A DNA stretch of 64,000 bases from Symsagittifera roscoffensis (GCF_963678635.1 NC_087063.1:65586471-65650470), one strand, 5' to 3'; positions 17,347 to 37,232 are shown, numbered from the stretch's first letter. Program-made: numbers and translations. Notes: generated by a model from the letters alone, not told the origin.

Positions 17347-19952
17347 AATTATTAAATTTTCTCCAACTCCTTTTTCTAGTAACCTCAATTCAAAACATAA
17401 ACCCTTCCCCTCGTACAGGACCACAAGATTTATTAGTAACACATTACGATTGCGAAGAAAATGAACAAAAAACACTACATAAATATGCAATCAATCAAGT
17501 ATCACAATGTGAAACAGAACCACAAGCTATAGAAACCACAGATATAATAGCAACACTCTATTCAAAAGCCCGAGCTACAACAGTTACAGGTTATAAATTC
17601 ACAGCAACATTTTCCGAAAAGAAAGTACATTGTTCACAAGTCTCGAACGGAAACAAAAATCGACTTGACCATGAATCATTCTATCAAAGTAATATAGAAC
17701 GTCTTTTACATCTCAATCCCGACGATTGTAAAAATGAATTACTTAGACTAAACATCACACAAAATAAAAACTCCCAAAGAAAATTAGTTAATTTTCAAGT
17801 TTTTTCAGACTCTGTACATCAATCACAACTTGAAAGACACCAAGGACATATAAAACTAGACGAAAAATACCCGTATAACGGCGCACACGGACGATTAACC
17901 TATGACCTACATGATAAACATTGGATACCACACATTGGTATAAATAACCCATCGAACTGCAAAGCAGACACGAAAAATAAAGGATACCAGGAAATAATGT
18001 TTTTCGATTGGAAAATACAACTCGAAAAAATACAACTCACACGAGATTTATCTGATAATACAATGATCTATCAAGGAATCCGACTACCTTGTAAAAATGA
18101 TCAAGGATATTGCGACCCTACAACAAGAACACAAGCAACAATTGTTTGGTTCCCCGAAGACACATGTACAACATTTCAAGTAGCAAAAATACACGCTCGT
18201 ATGATAAAATTTCACGAAAAATATTTCATACAATCAATTCCTTATGAACAAGTCCATCCATCACGCAAACTAAGTTCCGATTTTAGAAACATAGATAATA
18301 TAGAAAATAAATTGACACGTTTTCAAATATATCAAGAAACAGAACTTGCATGTAAATACAGGAATCCACTTCACAGAACACAATACTCTGAAATATTAGT
18401 TGAATATGAAAAAGGATTCGACATGACCACTGGAAAAGTAAAAATCGACCCATACGCCACAGGTCATCCTCTAAACGAAGGAACATCCTATATACCAGTT
18501 AATTTTGAAAAAAGCAACGGACAACCTGGTGGACATCTAAAACCTTATGACACCAGAAGCACACGCTTACAAGAATTATCACTAATGAATACTACATATT
18601 TTGGTAATATCCACTATGATATTCATTTGGATATGAAACTAGACTATACAATTAGCCGCATTTTTCAAGAAATGTCACTCTCCGAATTAGAAACACTACA
18701 TCAACTATGCGAATTAGAACGAACACAAATATTACAATCACTTGCACTAGCAGTATTAAAAATACCCTACGCAGGATACTTATTATCAGGAAATAGATCA
18801 AATTTTTTAGACTACGAAGGAAACATCTTATGGTTTTATACTTGTACTAAAAAAGTATCACCACTATACGTTTTTGAAGATAAACGATGTTATAAAAGAA
18901 TCCCTATCTTTTATAAGAATAAAGTACATTTCGTGGATACACTTTCACGAAGAACCTATTTCTGGGATACCGCAGTCCCATGTGGATCAGAAAATAGCCA
19001 CAATGTAGTACAACTAAACCCTGATGAAAATAAATATTATCTTCTCACTCCATACCCCACATTAATGCAATCACTCAAAAAATTTTCACCAGAAAGCATT
19101 CGCGCTATCGCTCGAAACCCAAATATAGACTTACAATCAATAGGAATCTATTCAAAATCAGATATTCAACATCACATTAGAACACAACAATTCCAAGAAT
19201 TATTAACACAAATGGACACTATACAAAGACAATCAATAGACCAAAATTTACGCAAACTTGCAGAAACCGCAGGATTTGCCGATATCTACACGCAAGACTA
19301 TAGCGCATATTTTAAAGACATTAAAGATTATATATATCTAAACGGCGAAAAATACCGTCCCCAAGATATATCACCAATCAACATTTTTAGCTTTGTTACA
19401 CTCAAAAATGAGATCCTAGATTTTCTAGGATGGCCCTACTACATCTTAGAAAAATTGACTATTTTATACGCAATGTTTAACTTTATTGGATTTCTTTTCT
19501 CACTCTTAAAAGGAATCTACAATACATGTGCTATACACACACAAGTAAACAGACAAGCAAGCGTAGCACGCATACTCTTTGCAGGATTTTTTGGAATTTT
19601 TTCCACATCTATAAACAAAATTCTTTTAGACGCACAAATAAAAGAATATAACACAAAAATAACAACACGACAAAATACATACGACGAAGAACATAACAAT
19701 GTCGACACACAGCCAACGGCACCACAATTACCACCCCTGCCAAATAACCATCCACTATCCCTAGTCCCACGAAATTTTCGAAATTTAGCAATCACACATA
19801 ATCCAAATTTTAGACTCACCACATCACAAAGTCCCGTACAACATATAATGACACATCAATCACACGATGATAACACTTATGAACAAATTATTGAACAACC
19901 CCATACCACCGCTTTTCAATCTCAAAATAATAATTTTTTTAGCCCACGATGA
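17334..19952 (+). CDS. env: Envelope-like glycoprotein (872 aa) of copy 1
   Basis: This is a class of protein that would sit in the membrane and mediate particle entry or cell-to-cell spread. Residues 1 to about 20 form a signal peptide (MYILKLLNFLQLLFLV). A long Cys-containing ectodomain with several N-glycosylation sequons follows. Hydrophobic segments lie at about 706-730 and 745-765, then a tail of about 105 polar residues. An early YDC motif followed by spaced Cys residues and a GYKF-type strand recalls the glycoproteins of invertebrate chu-like viruses and some invertebrate retroelement envelopes; this is only an impression. I saw no clear furin site. The start overlaps the ATG-less frame by 13 nt and the end overlaps the 597-aa gene by 4 nt. 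The frame is open in both copies as far as visible. Confidence 0.8.
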   Translation: MYILKLLNFLQLLFLVTSIQNINPSPRTGPQDLLVTHYDCEENEQKTLHKYAINQVSQCETEPQAIETTDIIATLYSKARATTVTGYKFTATFSEKKVHCSQVSNGNKNRLDHESFYQSNIERLLHLNPDDCKNELLRLNITQNKNSQRKLVNFQVFSDSVHQSQLERHQGHIKLDEKYPYNGAHGRLTYDLHDKHWIPHIGINNPSNCKADTKNKGYQEIMFFDWKIQLEKIQLTRDLSDNTMIYQGIRLPCKNDQGYCDPTTRTQATIVWFPEDTCTTFQVAKIHARMIKFHEKYFIQSIPYEQVHPSRKLSSDFRNIDNIENKLTRFQIYQETELACKYRNPLHRTQYSEILVEYEKGFDMTTGKVKIDPYATGHPLNEGTSYIPVNFEKSNGQPGGHLKPYDTRSTRLQELSLMNTTYFGNIHYDIHLDMKLDYTISRIFQEMSLSELETLHQLCELERTQILQSLALAVLKIPYAGYLLSGNRSNFLDYEGNILWFYTCTKKVSPLYVFEDKRCYKRIPIFYKNKVHFVDTLSRRTYFWDTAVPCGSENSHNVVQLNPDENKYYLLTPYPTLMQSLKKFSPESIRAIARNPNIDLQSIGIYSKSDIQHHIRTQQFQELLTQMDTIQRQSIDQNLRKLAETAGFADIYTQDYSAYFKDIKDYIYLNGEKYRPQDISPINIFSFVTLKNEILDFLGWPYYILEKLTILYAMFNFIGFLFSLLKGIYNTCAIHTQVNRQASVARILFAGFFGIFSTSINKILLDAQIKEYNTKITTRQNTYDEEHNNVDTQPTAPQLPPLPNNHPLSLVPRNFRNLAITHNPNFRLTTSQSPVQHIMTHQSHDDNTYEQIIEQPHTTAFQSQNNNFFSPR

Positions 19953-21742
19953 GCCGCCAACTTGGATCACTCCATCGATCAAATTCCCATCCAACCAACC
20001 TTACCTCTTCAATCCCAATAATACCACTTTTTGCTTTTCCGCCACCCGATTTTCCATCTAGCAATGTAACATCAGGCATGAATTCCGACACTAACTCACA
20101 TATTTCAGTTTTATACTCCATCTCACAGCTAAATAACCCGAATATTGAAACCCCCGATGAATTTGCCGACTCAGAACCATCTCCATCCAATAATTTCCAT
20201 AACCCTTCTCATTTTTCTCAACCTCCTTTTCAACCCATATTGTCAAATAACCCTGACCCCATCACTCCTACACCCTCTTATGCTTCCCAAGTTACCCCAA
20301 CCTACTCCTCATACCATTCTGACCAATCATCTCCAGATACCCCCCGAATCTCCCCAGAGCTAGACAATTTTATTACCCTCCAACAACAACCCTACCACCT
20401 TAATGCCCCGACCATAAACCAAATCTCCTCCACTACAAATTCATCCAATCCCCCTACACCCTCTTCAAATTATACTGAATCATTAGCACCATCATCCACA
20501 TCAACTGAATCCTCACTCAACACTAATAGAGCTTACCGCACTTTTAAAAGAAAATTCCCCAACCATCCTTTCCCAGCAAAACCAGGAACAGCCCGTGAAT
20601 ACATCAACCACCCCCAGCATACTAACACTAGAGAATTTTTAGCTATCACTTTACCCTCATTTCCACAATACACCTTAAACACCCCTCATGACGCTAACGA
20701 AACACGCAACTTTGTAGATGAATACGTTTTAATGCCCACTCTCTCTTGGACCTCATACTATCATTTCACTAACCCTCTTTGCTTACCTTTAACCAACACT
20801 TCCATCGATATCGACCGAAACAAAGACATGTTATATCGACTAACTACACCACTCACCGCTAGACAATTTACTTACGTAGGATATAAAAAATCACTAAAAA
20901 TACACACTGCACCTAGAGCTAATGAATATACACTAGAATACTACGATCACAACATCATCAGAGCTAACCAAGATCAATTCTTAGACGAAGATCGCTTCGC
21001 TAACCCACAAATCACTGAGAAATTTTTCATCAAGACACCATATGTATTTACACTAAACATCTTCGACCGAAAGTTTGATCACATTATTTCAGAAGCACTA
21101 ACAAGCACACAAGCATACGAAAGTTTTAAAGAACGCTTCCAAATCTTTTCACTAACCTTTCATTTCCTTGCACCACACGAAAGAGATTTACACTGCTCAC
21201 ACGATATTATGTTGCGAACTAAACAAACACATACATACAGTTACTATCGTTTCATCCAAAATCACTTTGACCTCCACACACCCTCTAGACAACCACACCA
21301 TCGTTTCCAATTCATCAATTCAAAATACACTTCACCGTATTTCCTAAATTTCACATATTGTATTAAAGACACTAACCTTCATGGTATTCTTCGTAATTAT
21401 GACCCCATAACCCAAATGTACATTTTCTGCCCCATCACCAAGACCTTCAACGCTGAAGAATCCCGACCCCTCCTTATCCCGCACGAGTTTGTACAGCCTA
21501 TAGAAATCCCAATTTTAGAATTCATCCACAACACTAAATTTAACCACAAATTATATAACTTAATCCAAAACACACCTTATGAGTTTGCAGTAGGCACTGA
21601 AGAACTAACCACCATTAAGGCACTTCAATTGCTTTGGCCACTGCTTCAAACTAAAAATATCATCCGCATCTTAGCTAAACTACTCACAACTTCAGAACTA
21701 ATTCACGACATCTTCCCCCACGGTTTTTTCCCCGACGACTAA
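19949..21742 (+). CDS. 597-aa protein of unknown function, last gene of copy 1
   Basis: The ATG overlaps the env stop (ATGA at 19949-19952), suggesting translation coupled to env. Residues 1 to about 185 are a Ser/Pro/Thr/Asn-rich disordered region. About 190-597 looks folded and rich in aromatic residues, His and Thr, with no signal peptide or membrane helix. The layout, a disordered N-terminus followed by a globular C-terminal domain, resembles the ATG-less protein upstream, so the two might be related or act together; I did not detect clear sequence similarity. The corresponding part of copy 2 lies beyond the window, so selection cannot be tested here. A 5' splice site follows 3 nt after its stop codon. 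Confidence 0.8.
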   Translation: MSRQLGSLHRSNSHPTNLTSSIPIIPLFAFPPPDFPSSNVTSGMNSDTNSHISVLYSISQLNNPNIETPDEFADSEPSPSNNFHNPSHFSQPPFQPILSNNPDPITPTPSYASQVTPTYSSYHSDQSSPDTPRISPELDNFITLQQQPYHLNAPTINQISSTTNSSNPPTPSSNYTESLAPSSTSTESSLNTNRAYRTFKRKFPNHPFPAKPGTAREYINHPQHTNTREFLAITLPSFPQYTLNTPHDANETRNFVDEYVLMPTLSWTSYYHFTNPLCLPLTNTSIDIDRNKDMLYRLTTPLTARQFTYVGYKKSLKIHTAPRANEYTLEYYDHNIIRANQDQFLDEDRFANPQITEKFFIKTPYVFTLNIFDRKFDHIISEALTSTQAYESFKERFQIFSLTFHFLAPHERDLHCSHDIMLRTKQTHTYSYYRFIQNHFDLHTPSRQPHHRFQFINSKYTSPYFLNFTYCIKDTNLHGILRNYDPITQMYIFCPITKTFNAEESRPLLIPHEFVQPIEIPILEFIHNTKFNHKLYNLIQNTPYEFAVGTEELTTIKALQLLWPLLQTKNIIRILAKLLTTSELIHDIFPHGFFPDD

Positions 21743-21745
21743 CAG

Positions 21746-21824
21746 GTAAGTATGAATTAAATGAGTATTACTAACTAATTAAAATATTGAAAAACTCACC
21801 ATTCTTTATTCATGTTTTCTTTAG
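21746..21824 (+). other. Consensus mini-intron directly after the last stop codon
   Basis: AACAG|GTAAGT opens the intron at 21746, a TACTAAC branch-point match lies at 21769-21775, and a pyrimidine-rich TTTTCTTTAG closes it at 21824. The length is 79 nt. All three signals are at or near consensus. The intron is present in the integrated DNA, so this copy was made from RNA that had not lost it. A retained, spliceable intron could mark genomic versus messenger RNA or help export; this is inference. Confidence 0.65.
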
Positions 21825-23358
21825 ATTTTTAGCCTTCATCCTAGATCATCTGAAAAATTCACAAAAGAAAAATAAAAAATAGCAAACTTCTTCAAAACTG
21901 TTTAAGACTCTATTAAACTTTTGCACCAACAATTACATAAATATAATACCAATGCAGTAAATTAATTTATAAAATTTTCCCCCGAAAGCAGTAAATCTAC
22001 ATATGATGAAAATTTATATCTTAAAATTCCCCCATAACTAGCAGTAAATTTCCAAATTCTATGCAGTAAATTAATAAAATGCAATTGCAGTACTAACCTT
22101 TTGATATTTTCATTCATTCGCACAGAAATTCTATCCACACTCGCACAGCTCGCCCACGAAGAATTGTTTAAAATAATGAATTTCAGTTTCAAGTTTTCAC
22201 ACTCAACAACTCTAACACATAATAACATGTTTCAAACTTTCCTTTAACCCGGTTGGAAAGGAATCATATACTAAACAAAACTAACCAACGCAGCTTACTA
22301 AATACCACAAATCATAGAATAACAGCATGACTAAGAAAAGGAAACCAACGGTACCCAAACCGGATTAACCCAGTTTAAAACTGGATAATTTATTCTTTTG
22401 AAGACTATTACAAAGTCTTAGAAAGAAATAATAAAACACAAAAAAGTCGAAAGACAAACCCATACCACAAACAATTTGATTTTTGAAAAAAGGACACAAC
22501 CAAAGAAACATAAGTAAAACCACAACAAACCCAACATAAAACGTTGTCACATAACAGGACCCCTCACAAAAACCGCATGAAATCATACTCCCACACCTGG
22601 CCTAACCCACCAGGAAAGGACGTCCTGAGCATGCTCTATAGCCGGCCTAACCCACCGCGCTACATCCACGCTTTGTGACCACACCTTTATTTTTAATAAG
22701 AGCTACTCAAGGGTGAGTAACTCTTCAAAATAACCGAACTAAAACAAAAAAGCTTTTGTGAAAACAACTAACAAAAATCATTATTAAAAAATACTAAACT
22801 AATAAAAGTTTTATAAAATGTAAAATCACATGATACAATATATAGATCAGAATACAACACCAAGGACGAACATCAAAAGACAAGACGACCTCACTACACT
22901 CGAGAGAGAATAACCAACTACAATCGATATGCCGCTCACAATCACAACTCAAAGGATTTAGAGTACGACTTGACTTCGCAGAAAAGGACTTCATTGAACT
23001 AGACCAATGACCACCTCGATGTTCAAGTATACGTACAGATCCGAGTAACCAGGCATCCCCTCCACGCACAATCTCCACGCCATTCCCAAGCTAGATCAGA
23101 CACAAAAGAAGTTCTCTTCGAAGAACAGAAAAACCTGACATAGCCAACCATTCTGAAACCAGAATTGATGCTGTTGCAAAGACTCAGTCGTTGTCACAAG
23201 AAGAACACAACGTCTTATGTCCCTAACTCCAGCTCCCTGGAACTTCCTTAACAAAAAGGAAACAAAAGAAATATGATGTTCGCCAAATACCAACGTCCAT
23301 CATCCATCCTTGAATTACAGAAGAACTGTTCTAAAAAACACTGTAAAACCCGGATGGG
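21825..23358 (+). other. 1.5-kb 3' non-coding region of copy 1
   Basis: No supported gene. GCAGTAAAT, or its first bases GCAGTA, recurs at 21954, 21988, 22041, 22063 and 22087, twice preceded by an AAAATT..CCCCC block. A 15-bp palindrome lies at 22370-22384. GGCCTAACCCACC occurs twice near 22600 and 22635. A strong hairpin at 22698-22725 pairs AAGAG, then TACTCA, around the loop AGGG. Just before the LTR there is only a short GGATGGG instead of a long polypurine tract. The minus-strand frames here have no support. Confidence 0.55.
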
Positions 23359-23766
23359 TGGAACCTGATCTAAACTATATTTTATGATTGGATAAATTAA
23401 ATGTTTTACCAATGTAAAGTATTTAATATTAACCAATCATGATCCATCTAACTAACAACCCACTTATTTGTAAGTGCTGAAGTTACTTGTAATTTCAGCA
23501 CCAGAGAGATTTGAATTTAACTTAGAAATTAGTTGGACTCTCCCGAGCACTTCAGCAGCCGCAATAAACCAGTATACCCTAGATCTATTGAGCCTAGCAG
23601 AGACTAGTTAAACAACCTGAGACTAGATAGTATAAGAGTAAGATTAGGATCGGTATTAGACTAAGAAGTTGCACGAATCTATCCGGCCGAAAATAAGATA
23701 GCGTGACGAGCAGACGGTGTACCCTATCCGAAATTACTCTATGAGTTACACTTCGGTCCTAACTCA
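23359..23766 (+). repeat. 3' LTR of copy 1
   Basis: It is identical by eye to 4863-5270 and is followed by the target duplication AAAG. Its polyadenylation signal AATAAA is at 23563-23568. The sequence just downstream (CTCCGCTTCGCCTCTGTGTAG) resembles the tail of the SINE family at 29346-29532. Confidence 0.93.
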
Positions 23767-23770
23767 AAAG

Positions 23771-25838
23771 CTCCGCTTCGCCTCTGTGTAGCAATTATTC
23801 GGTCGGACTATTACTAATTGCATTGGTCTGGAACGAAAACAATTAAATGATTGTGTAGAAAATAATAAATTTTAACGGCGCGAAGTAAATATATTTCCTC
23901 AAAGACAAAACTCCGTTTCTCAAAAGAAGGTGGGGAGGCCGCGTGTTGAACGCGACGACTTGAGAGCATTTCCATTAATTTACATTTTTGCTTAAGAAAT
24001 TTAATTTAGATAGTATGGTAGAAAAATTTATATTGTTGTCCAATTGAAGTTATACCCCGTGCCTTAGATATATAAGAATGCATTTTTATCAACGAAATTT
24101 GACTATAATGGTATTTATAAGCATCAGCAGCTCAAAATAGCGAGGTTCTGAACGAACCATTATTTCAACATCGTGCTAAATTTATATGCTTAAATCAACT
24201 TGTTCAGCTTTAAATATCTGAATAAGTTATCGAATCAGAGGAGAGATAGACAAAACAGAACTGTACCAAATTTATTATTGCGGACTGACTATTTTGAGGA
24301 AGTTTCGTTTGTGCTTCCCTTACAAATTTTCTACTCTTCTTAAATTGAATAGCGAATGCGTATAACTTGAACGTGTTCCTTAAGGCAATATAGGTTCATA
24401 AACAGTCATTTTGAGTTGAACATTACCATCTCTACCTACTGTTTTTTCTCTGAATAAGTTTTTGAACCAATATAAATATTTATTTATTCAGGTTTAATTA
24501 TTTGGGTAGTTTCATTTTGATATTGAGGGTTACTGTTGGTAGATAGATAGTGCTTCTGGTTATTTACCTACTTGAAAGCTCGTGGTACATTAGTGCGGTG
24601 ATTTGTGAAAATTGATTAAAGAATATTGATTTGTTTAGTATTCGCAGTTACTTATTGTGTGTGAAGAATCTGCACGAAGCCGATCTATCTACCATTACCA
24701 TTACTACTACTGCATGTTTCTGTCTCTTTTCTTTTGTGGAGAGTGGTGTAATGTGCCAATGAAGCTTCAGTGCTTTTTCGAACCATACAAAAAAGCTTTC
24801 TTACTTCTCGTGCGAAGCCATTGTTTGGTCAGTGTATCCGACCGAACACCTTTTACTCTGGTCGCGTTCGACAATTGAAAGTAAATTAGTATGAATTATG
24901 CTGCGATCAGTTGCTGCAAACCGTATTGCTGCGTTTTGTTGCTCGTTTAGTAAATCTGTTTTTACGTCGCTCAGACTATATTGCCAGTACTCCATCCCGA
25001 TTGTACACTGGTAACAAGATACATTACTGCACTTAATTTTGCTCCAGTCTTGTTTTTTTGCTATTTCTCTCAATTGTAAATCTGAACCGCCTTAGAATTG
25101 GATTACGGAATTGATGCAAACTACTTGAGACCAGCTCCTTTTCCTATTTACCATTTACTGTCTTTGTGTGTTCAATAGTATTCGCTTTCTAGCAAATCAT
25201 ATTCACGCCCATTCTGTGGCCTTTAGACAGTTAGTCTTGAGAACCTACAAATAACATCGTGTTTTCATCTCTATCTCATCCACATTTTTTTTGCAATGGA
25301 TCGTTTCAATGAAGCTGGTTTAGCATCACCGGTAATTTGTTTATTCAAAATGGGTATCAAATTTGGCAAAATTTGAATATTCGCTTCTCGAAAAGGTCAA
25401 TTGTTGTTGCTTGCAGCAGAAAAGCCCAAAAGTATTGGAATATTCGTTCTTAGCTCCTGAGTAATTTTTCTCGCGTTCCGGTTAATGAAAGCTGAGGCTT
25501 TTTATTTATCCTTTTTTACTCCGTAAAAATCAGGGAAACATTTGTCTTTGAGCAAGAGATGCTCTGTAAAAAGTAAGTACAAAATCTGGAAATTAAGAAA
25601 AAACTCAAGACTTATGCTTGAAACATTGAAATTTAATTTTGCCAAATTTCATCAGCCTCAGATATCATCTGATGATATGAATCCGTTTAAACTTTTGAAA
25701 GGAGACTTACTGCTTTGACCCTCGCTTTTTATTTTATACATATCTTTACTCTTTACACAAGTTATTGCTTGGCCCGTTGCCTTACTATTACTGCTTATAC
25801 CCATGGTGTAAATTCAATCATCCAACCGCATCATCAAA
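23771..25838. other. Intergenic DNA upstream of PRPS
   Basis: No gene or clear repeat apart from a possible SINE tail at its left end. The promoter of the PRPS gene should lie in its right part, but I see no convincing core promoter motif. Confidence 0.4.
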
Positions 25839-34670
<8,832 letters not shown>

Positions 34671-36414
34671 AAAATGGTCTTGCCGAAATATCCAACTGCA
34701 AAGAAAAACCCAGTGGACAAAACTTAAAACTCAAATATTATTTCTGCCATCGTCTCTTTGTACTAACTGTCCCGATTCATCTAGAATACATGTCATACTG
34801 AACTGACCCAACCTTGGCCCAATTTGCAGTATCATATTTTGAAATGTAGTCTATCGACCCAAACTGGTCATTTTTGATTTTTTTGAATAGCTGGACTATT
34901 TTGTGATTTGGCAATGTTGCTAACTTATTTTCTTTTGAAAAAGCTTCATCGAATGGATTGAATTTAACAATCGCAAAAACTGTGTCTTTGAAATCATGCC
35001 CTGGCACATTATCAGCAAAATCCGCATTTCATGTAATTGAAAGCTAAACAGCAGACTAGTTTATAAAAGGTGTTTCTGATATAGGCAATGATGTAGCGAA
35101 GACTTTGATAGGTCGAGGTGATTTTTTTCAGGAAGGTCTTGTAGTTTAATGACGCTTAAATTTGTTTTACGCGGTTTGATTTGACATTTTCTGAATTGAA
35201 TTCATTTCCTTTGTTCTAAGGAAGGTAAACTCAACTGCTGAAGTGTAAAGGTCACGCTCACGAAAACTTGATCCACTTCTAATTTCGAAGTTGATTTTAA
35301 TTTTCAGATTACCCAGCGGAATTAAAACTGTAGCTATTGATTAAGTTTCCTCAAGTTGAGTTGAATTAATTTTAAAAAATCGTTCATGAAATTCAAAGCT
35401 CGTTAAGTTTAGATTATATATTATTAAATTGAATAGTTGTCATTTTTTCAAATTAAAAGCGGATTGTCAAAGGATTTTTACACAAGGGTGACCTTAGTGT
35501 ATTATAAATAACCATTTTTTCTCTAACCTAAGTCGCAAATATTTTTGTCACTTTCGGGGCAACTGTACAGCCTTTTGACAGCATGTGCTTTGACATTCGA
35601 TTAGTAATAAGTTAACACACTTGATGCATTTTTAATTGATCAAATGAACCGAAAAATTTGTTTCAAACAACAACAATAATCAAAATTCGATTTCAGAACT
35701 TTTCTAATTCAATATATCTCACAATTTTTAAAATGCATAATTTATGCATAATGTGGTTTTATGCTTTGCGATTTGTTACATGCAAAGTTAGTGTGGATGC
35801 CTGTTATTTATATTCCATACTAATACATGCAAAATACGTCTATATGTATTTGTTTCCACTTTTGCTGAATTGGAGTTTGATCCAGTTTTCTCAAATTGGG
35901 TCACTTTCATTTAACCCTAACCCTAGCCCTAAACTACGTGCCAACCATCAACTGTTCAATAAATTCAAACAGAGCTTTGAGGGCATCAAATTTTTTGTGA
36001 ATATCGAAAGTTGAGATTTTCACAAAACCAATTCAGTAATTTTAAAGTCAAGTTTCAAATTAGTTATCACTTGAAAGAACGAAAAACTATCGAAAACAAA
36101 ACAGTAAATGGCGCGCAAAAGTTTTAATAGATTTCAAATTGCCAAATTGCACTTTAATTTTCAACATTCCCGGCGAAATAAAATAACAAAATGAAGATCT
36201 AATTTATTCAAACTGATGAATTTTTCCGACTTTAAAAGATCTTCCTCAGGTTATCAAATCCTAGACTTTGTCGAATTTTCGCTAATTCGAGGCTTTTTTC
36301 TGTTTTTCATATTGCACTTTCTGGAGCTGCTTTTTGTACTTGTAGTTTTCTTTTATTCAATTTTATCTAGTTTCGTCTAGTCAATCTATTCTATTGCCAA
36401 GACTTTTTTATCAA

Positions 36415-36515
36415 GGGCGTTGACTCTTAAGCGAGGGCGTTGTGCGTTGACTCGTAAAGCGAGGACATTGACTCTTAAAGTAAAGCGAGGGCGTATAGCG
36501 ACTCTTAAAGAGGGC
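36415..36515. repeat. Imperfect tandem repeat, unit about GACTCTTAAAGCGAGGGCGTT
   Basis: Four to five degenerate units of GTTGACTCTTAAAGCGAGGGC-like sequence follow one another. It has no coding meaning that I can see. Confidence 0.6.
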
Positions 36516-37060
36516 TTCGGTTCACACCTCGATTCCTTGTCTATTTATGTTCAGTTTAATTTCCAGTACGAAATGGGGGGGGGGGCACATTACGCTCTCT
36601 CTTGAATAACAAAATAAAGGAGAAAACAAAGTAGATTGCAGCTTCAGAACTCGGTTTGAAATTTAAGCTGTCACAGCGTAATATTTAAATTTTTTTTCGG
36701 ATCCAGTCGTGGAGGTAGTTGAACCAGAAAGTTGTAGGATCAGATTTTTAGGTTGCATTACTTGCATTGATGTCTTAAAATGGTTTAAACTTTAAGAAAC
36801 CTGTTATTTAGATCATGCTAATTGTGAATTTTCCTGGAAAAAAGTTTTATTTATTCTTATATAACTACAGATATGCATTCATGCATATTTACATTAGCGT
36901 CGGCTTAATGTCCTATTACGAACCTTTTTTCTAATCTATCTCGCAAAGAACTGAAGTATTGGAAATTATAGCGAAAAGTTTACTGTAGTATTAGAAATTG
37001 CATAGCATCTGTTCTCGGCTTTATTTGTGGCTAGTTTTTAATCTTCTATTTACCATTAAG

Positions 37061-37232
37061 CTTCCGGGACTGAGTGGGTAGTGTGTGTGACTATCAATAT
37101 CAAGGTCGCAGGCTCGAAACTCAATCGCTGCCAAATTTTGCTGATGCGAGGATTTTTTTATTGCTTTTTATGAAGCTGCGTTTTGTCGTGTTCTGGCTAG
37201 TGTTTGCGAAGCGAAGCTTCGCATCTGTGTAA
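37061..37232 (+). mobile_element. tRNA-derived SINE (family B), copy 2
   Basis: The head is decayed (ACTGAGTGGGTAG, then GCAGGCTCGAAACTC for the B-box). The body and tail, including CTAGTGTTTGCGAAGCGAAG, match the copy at 29346-29532. Confidence 0.6.

Larger units (their letters stand above)
4863..23766 (+). mobile_element. Complete 18.9-kb Ty3/gypsy-type env-bearing LTR retroelement (copy 1)
   Basis: It is bounded by 408-bp LTRs (4863-5270 and 23359-23766) that begin TG and end CA and look identical by eye. It is flanked by the 4-bp target duplication AAAG (4859-4862 and 23767-23770). The order protease, RT, RNase H, integrase plus a GPY motif in the integrase tail places it in the Ty3/gypsy (metavirus) group. 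It carries eight open frames: 77 aa, 155 aa, gag-pol, 76 aa, 62 aa, an ATG-less 378-codon frame, env and 597 aa. Identical LTRs imply a very recent insertion. The length is far above the 5-10 kb usual for this group, with most of the excess in the large gag and the downstream genes. I saw no stop or frameshift in any gene, but one RT substitution (12318-12320) may impair it. Confidence 0.93.

Noticed and set aside
22794-23078. 94-codon minus-strand frame in the 3' region of copy 1
   Set aside because: It is antisense within the retroelement tail with no motif, and the matching part of copy 2 is outside the window, so there is no support.
25297-25332. Short ATG frame followed by GT that might be an alternative first exon of PRPS
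   Set aside because: Only 12 codons, with a weak donor, and the exon 1 at 25839 already supplies the complete N-terminus.
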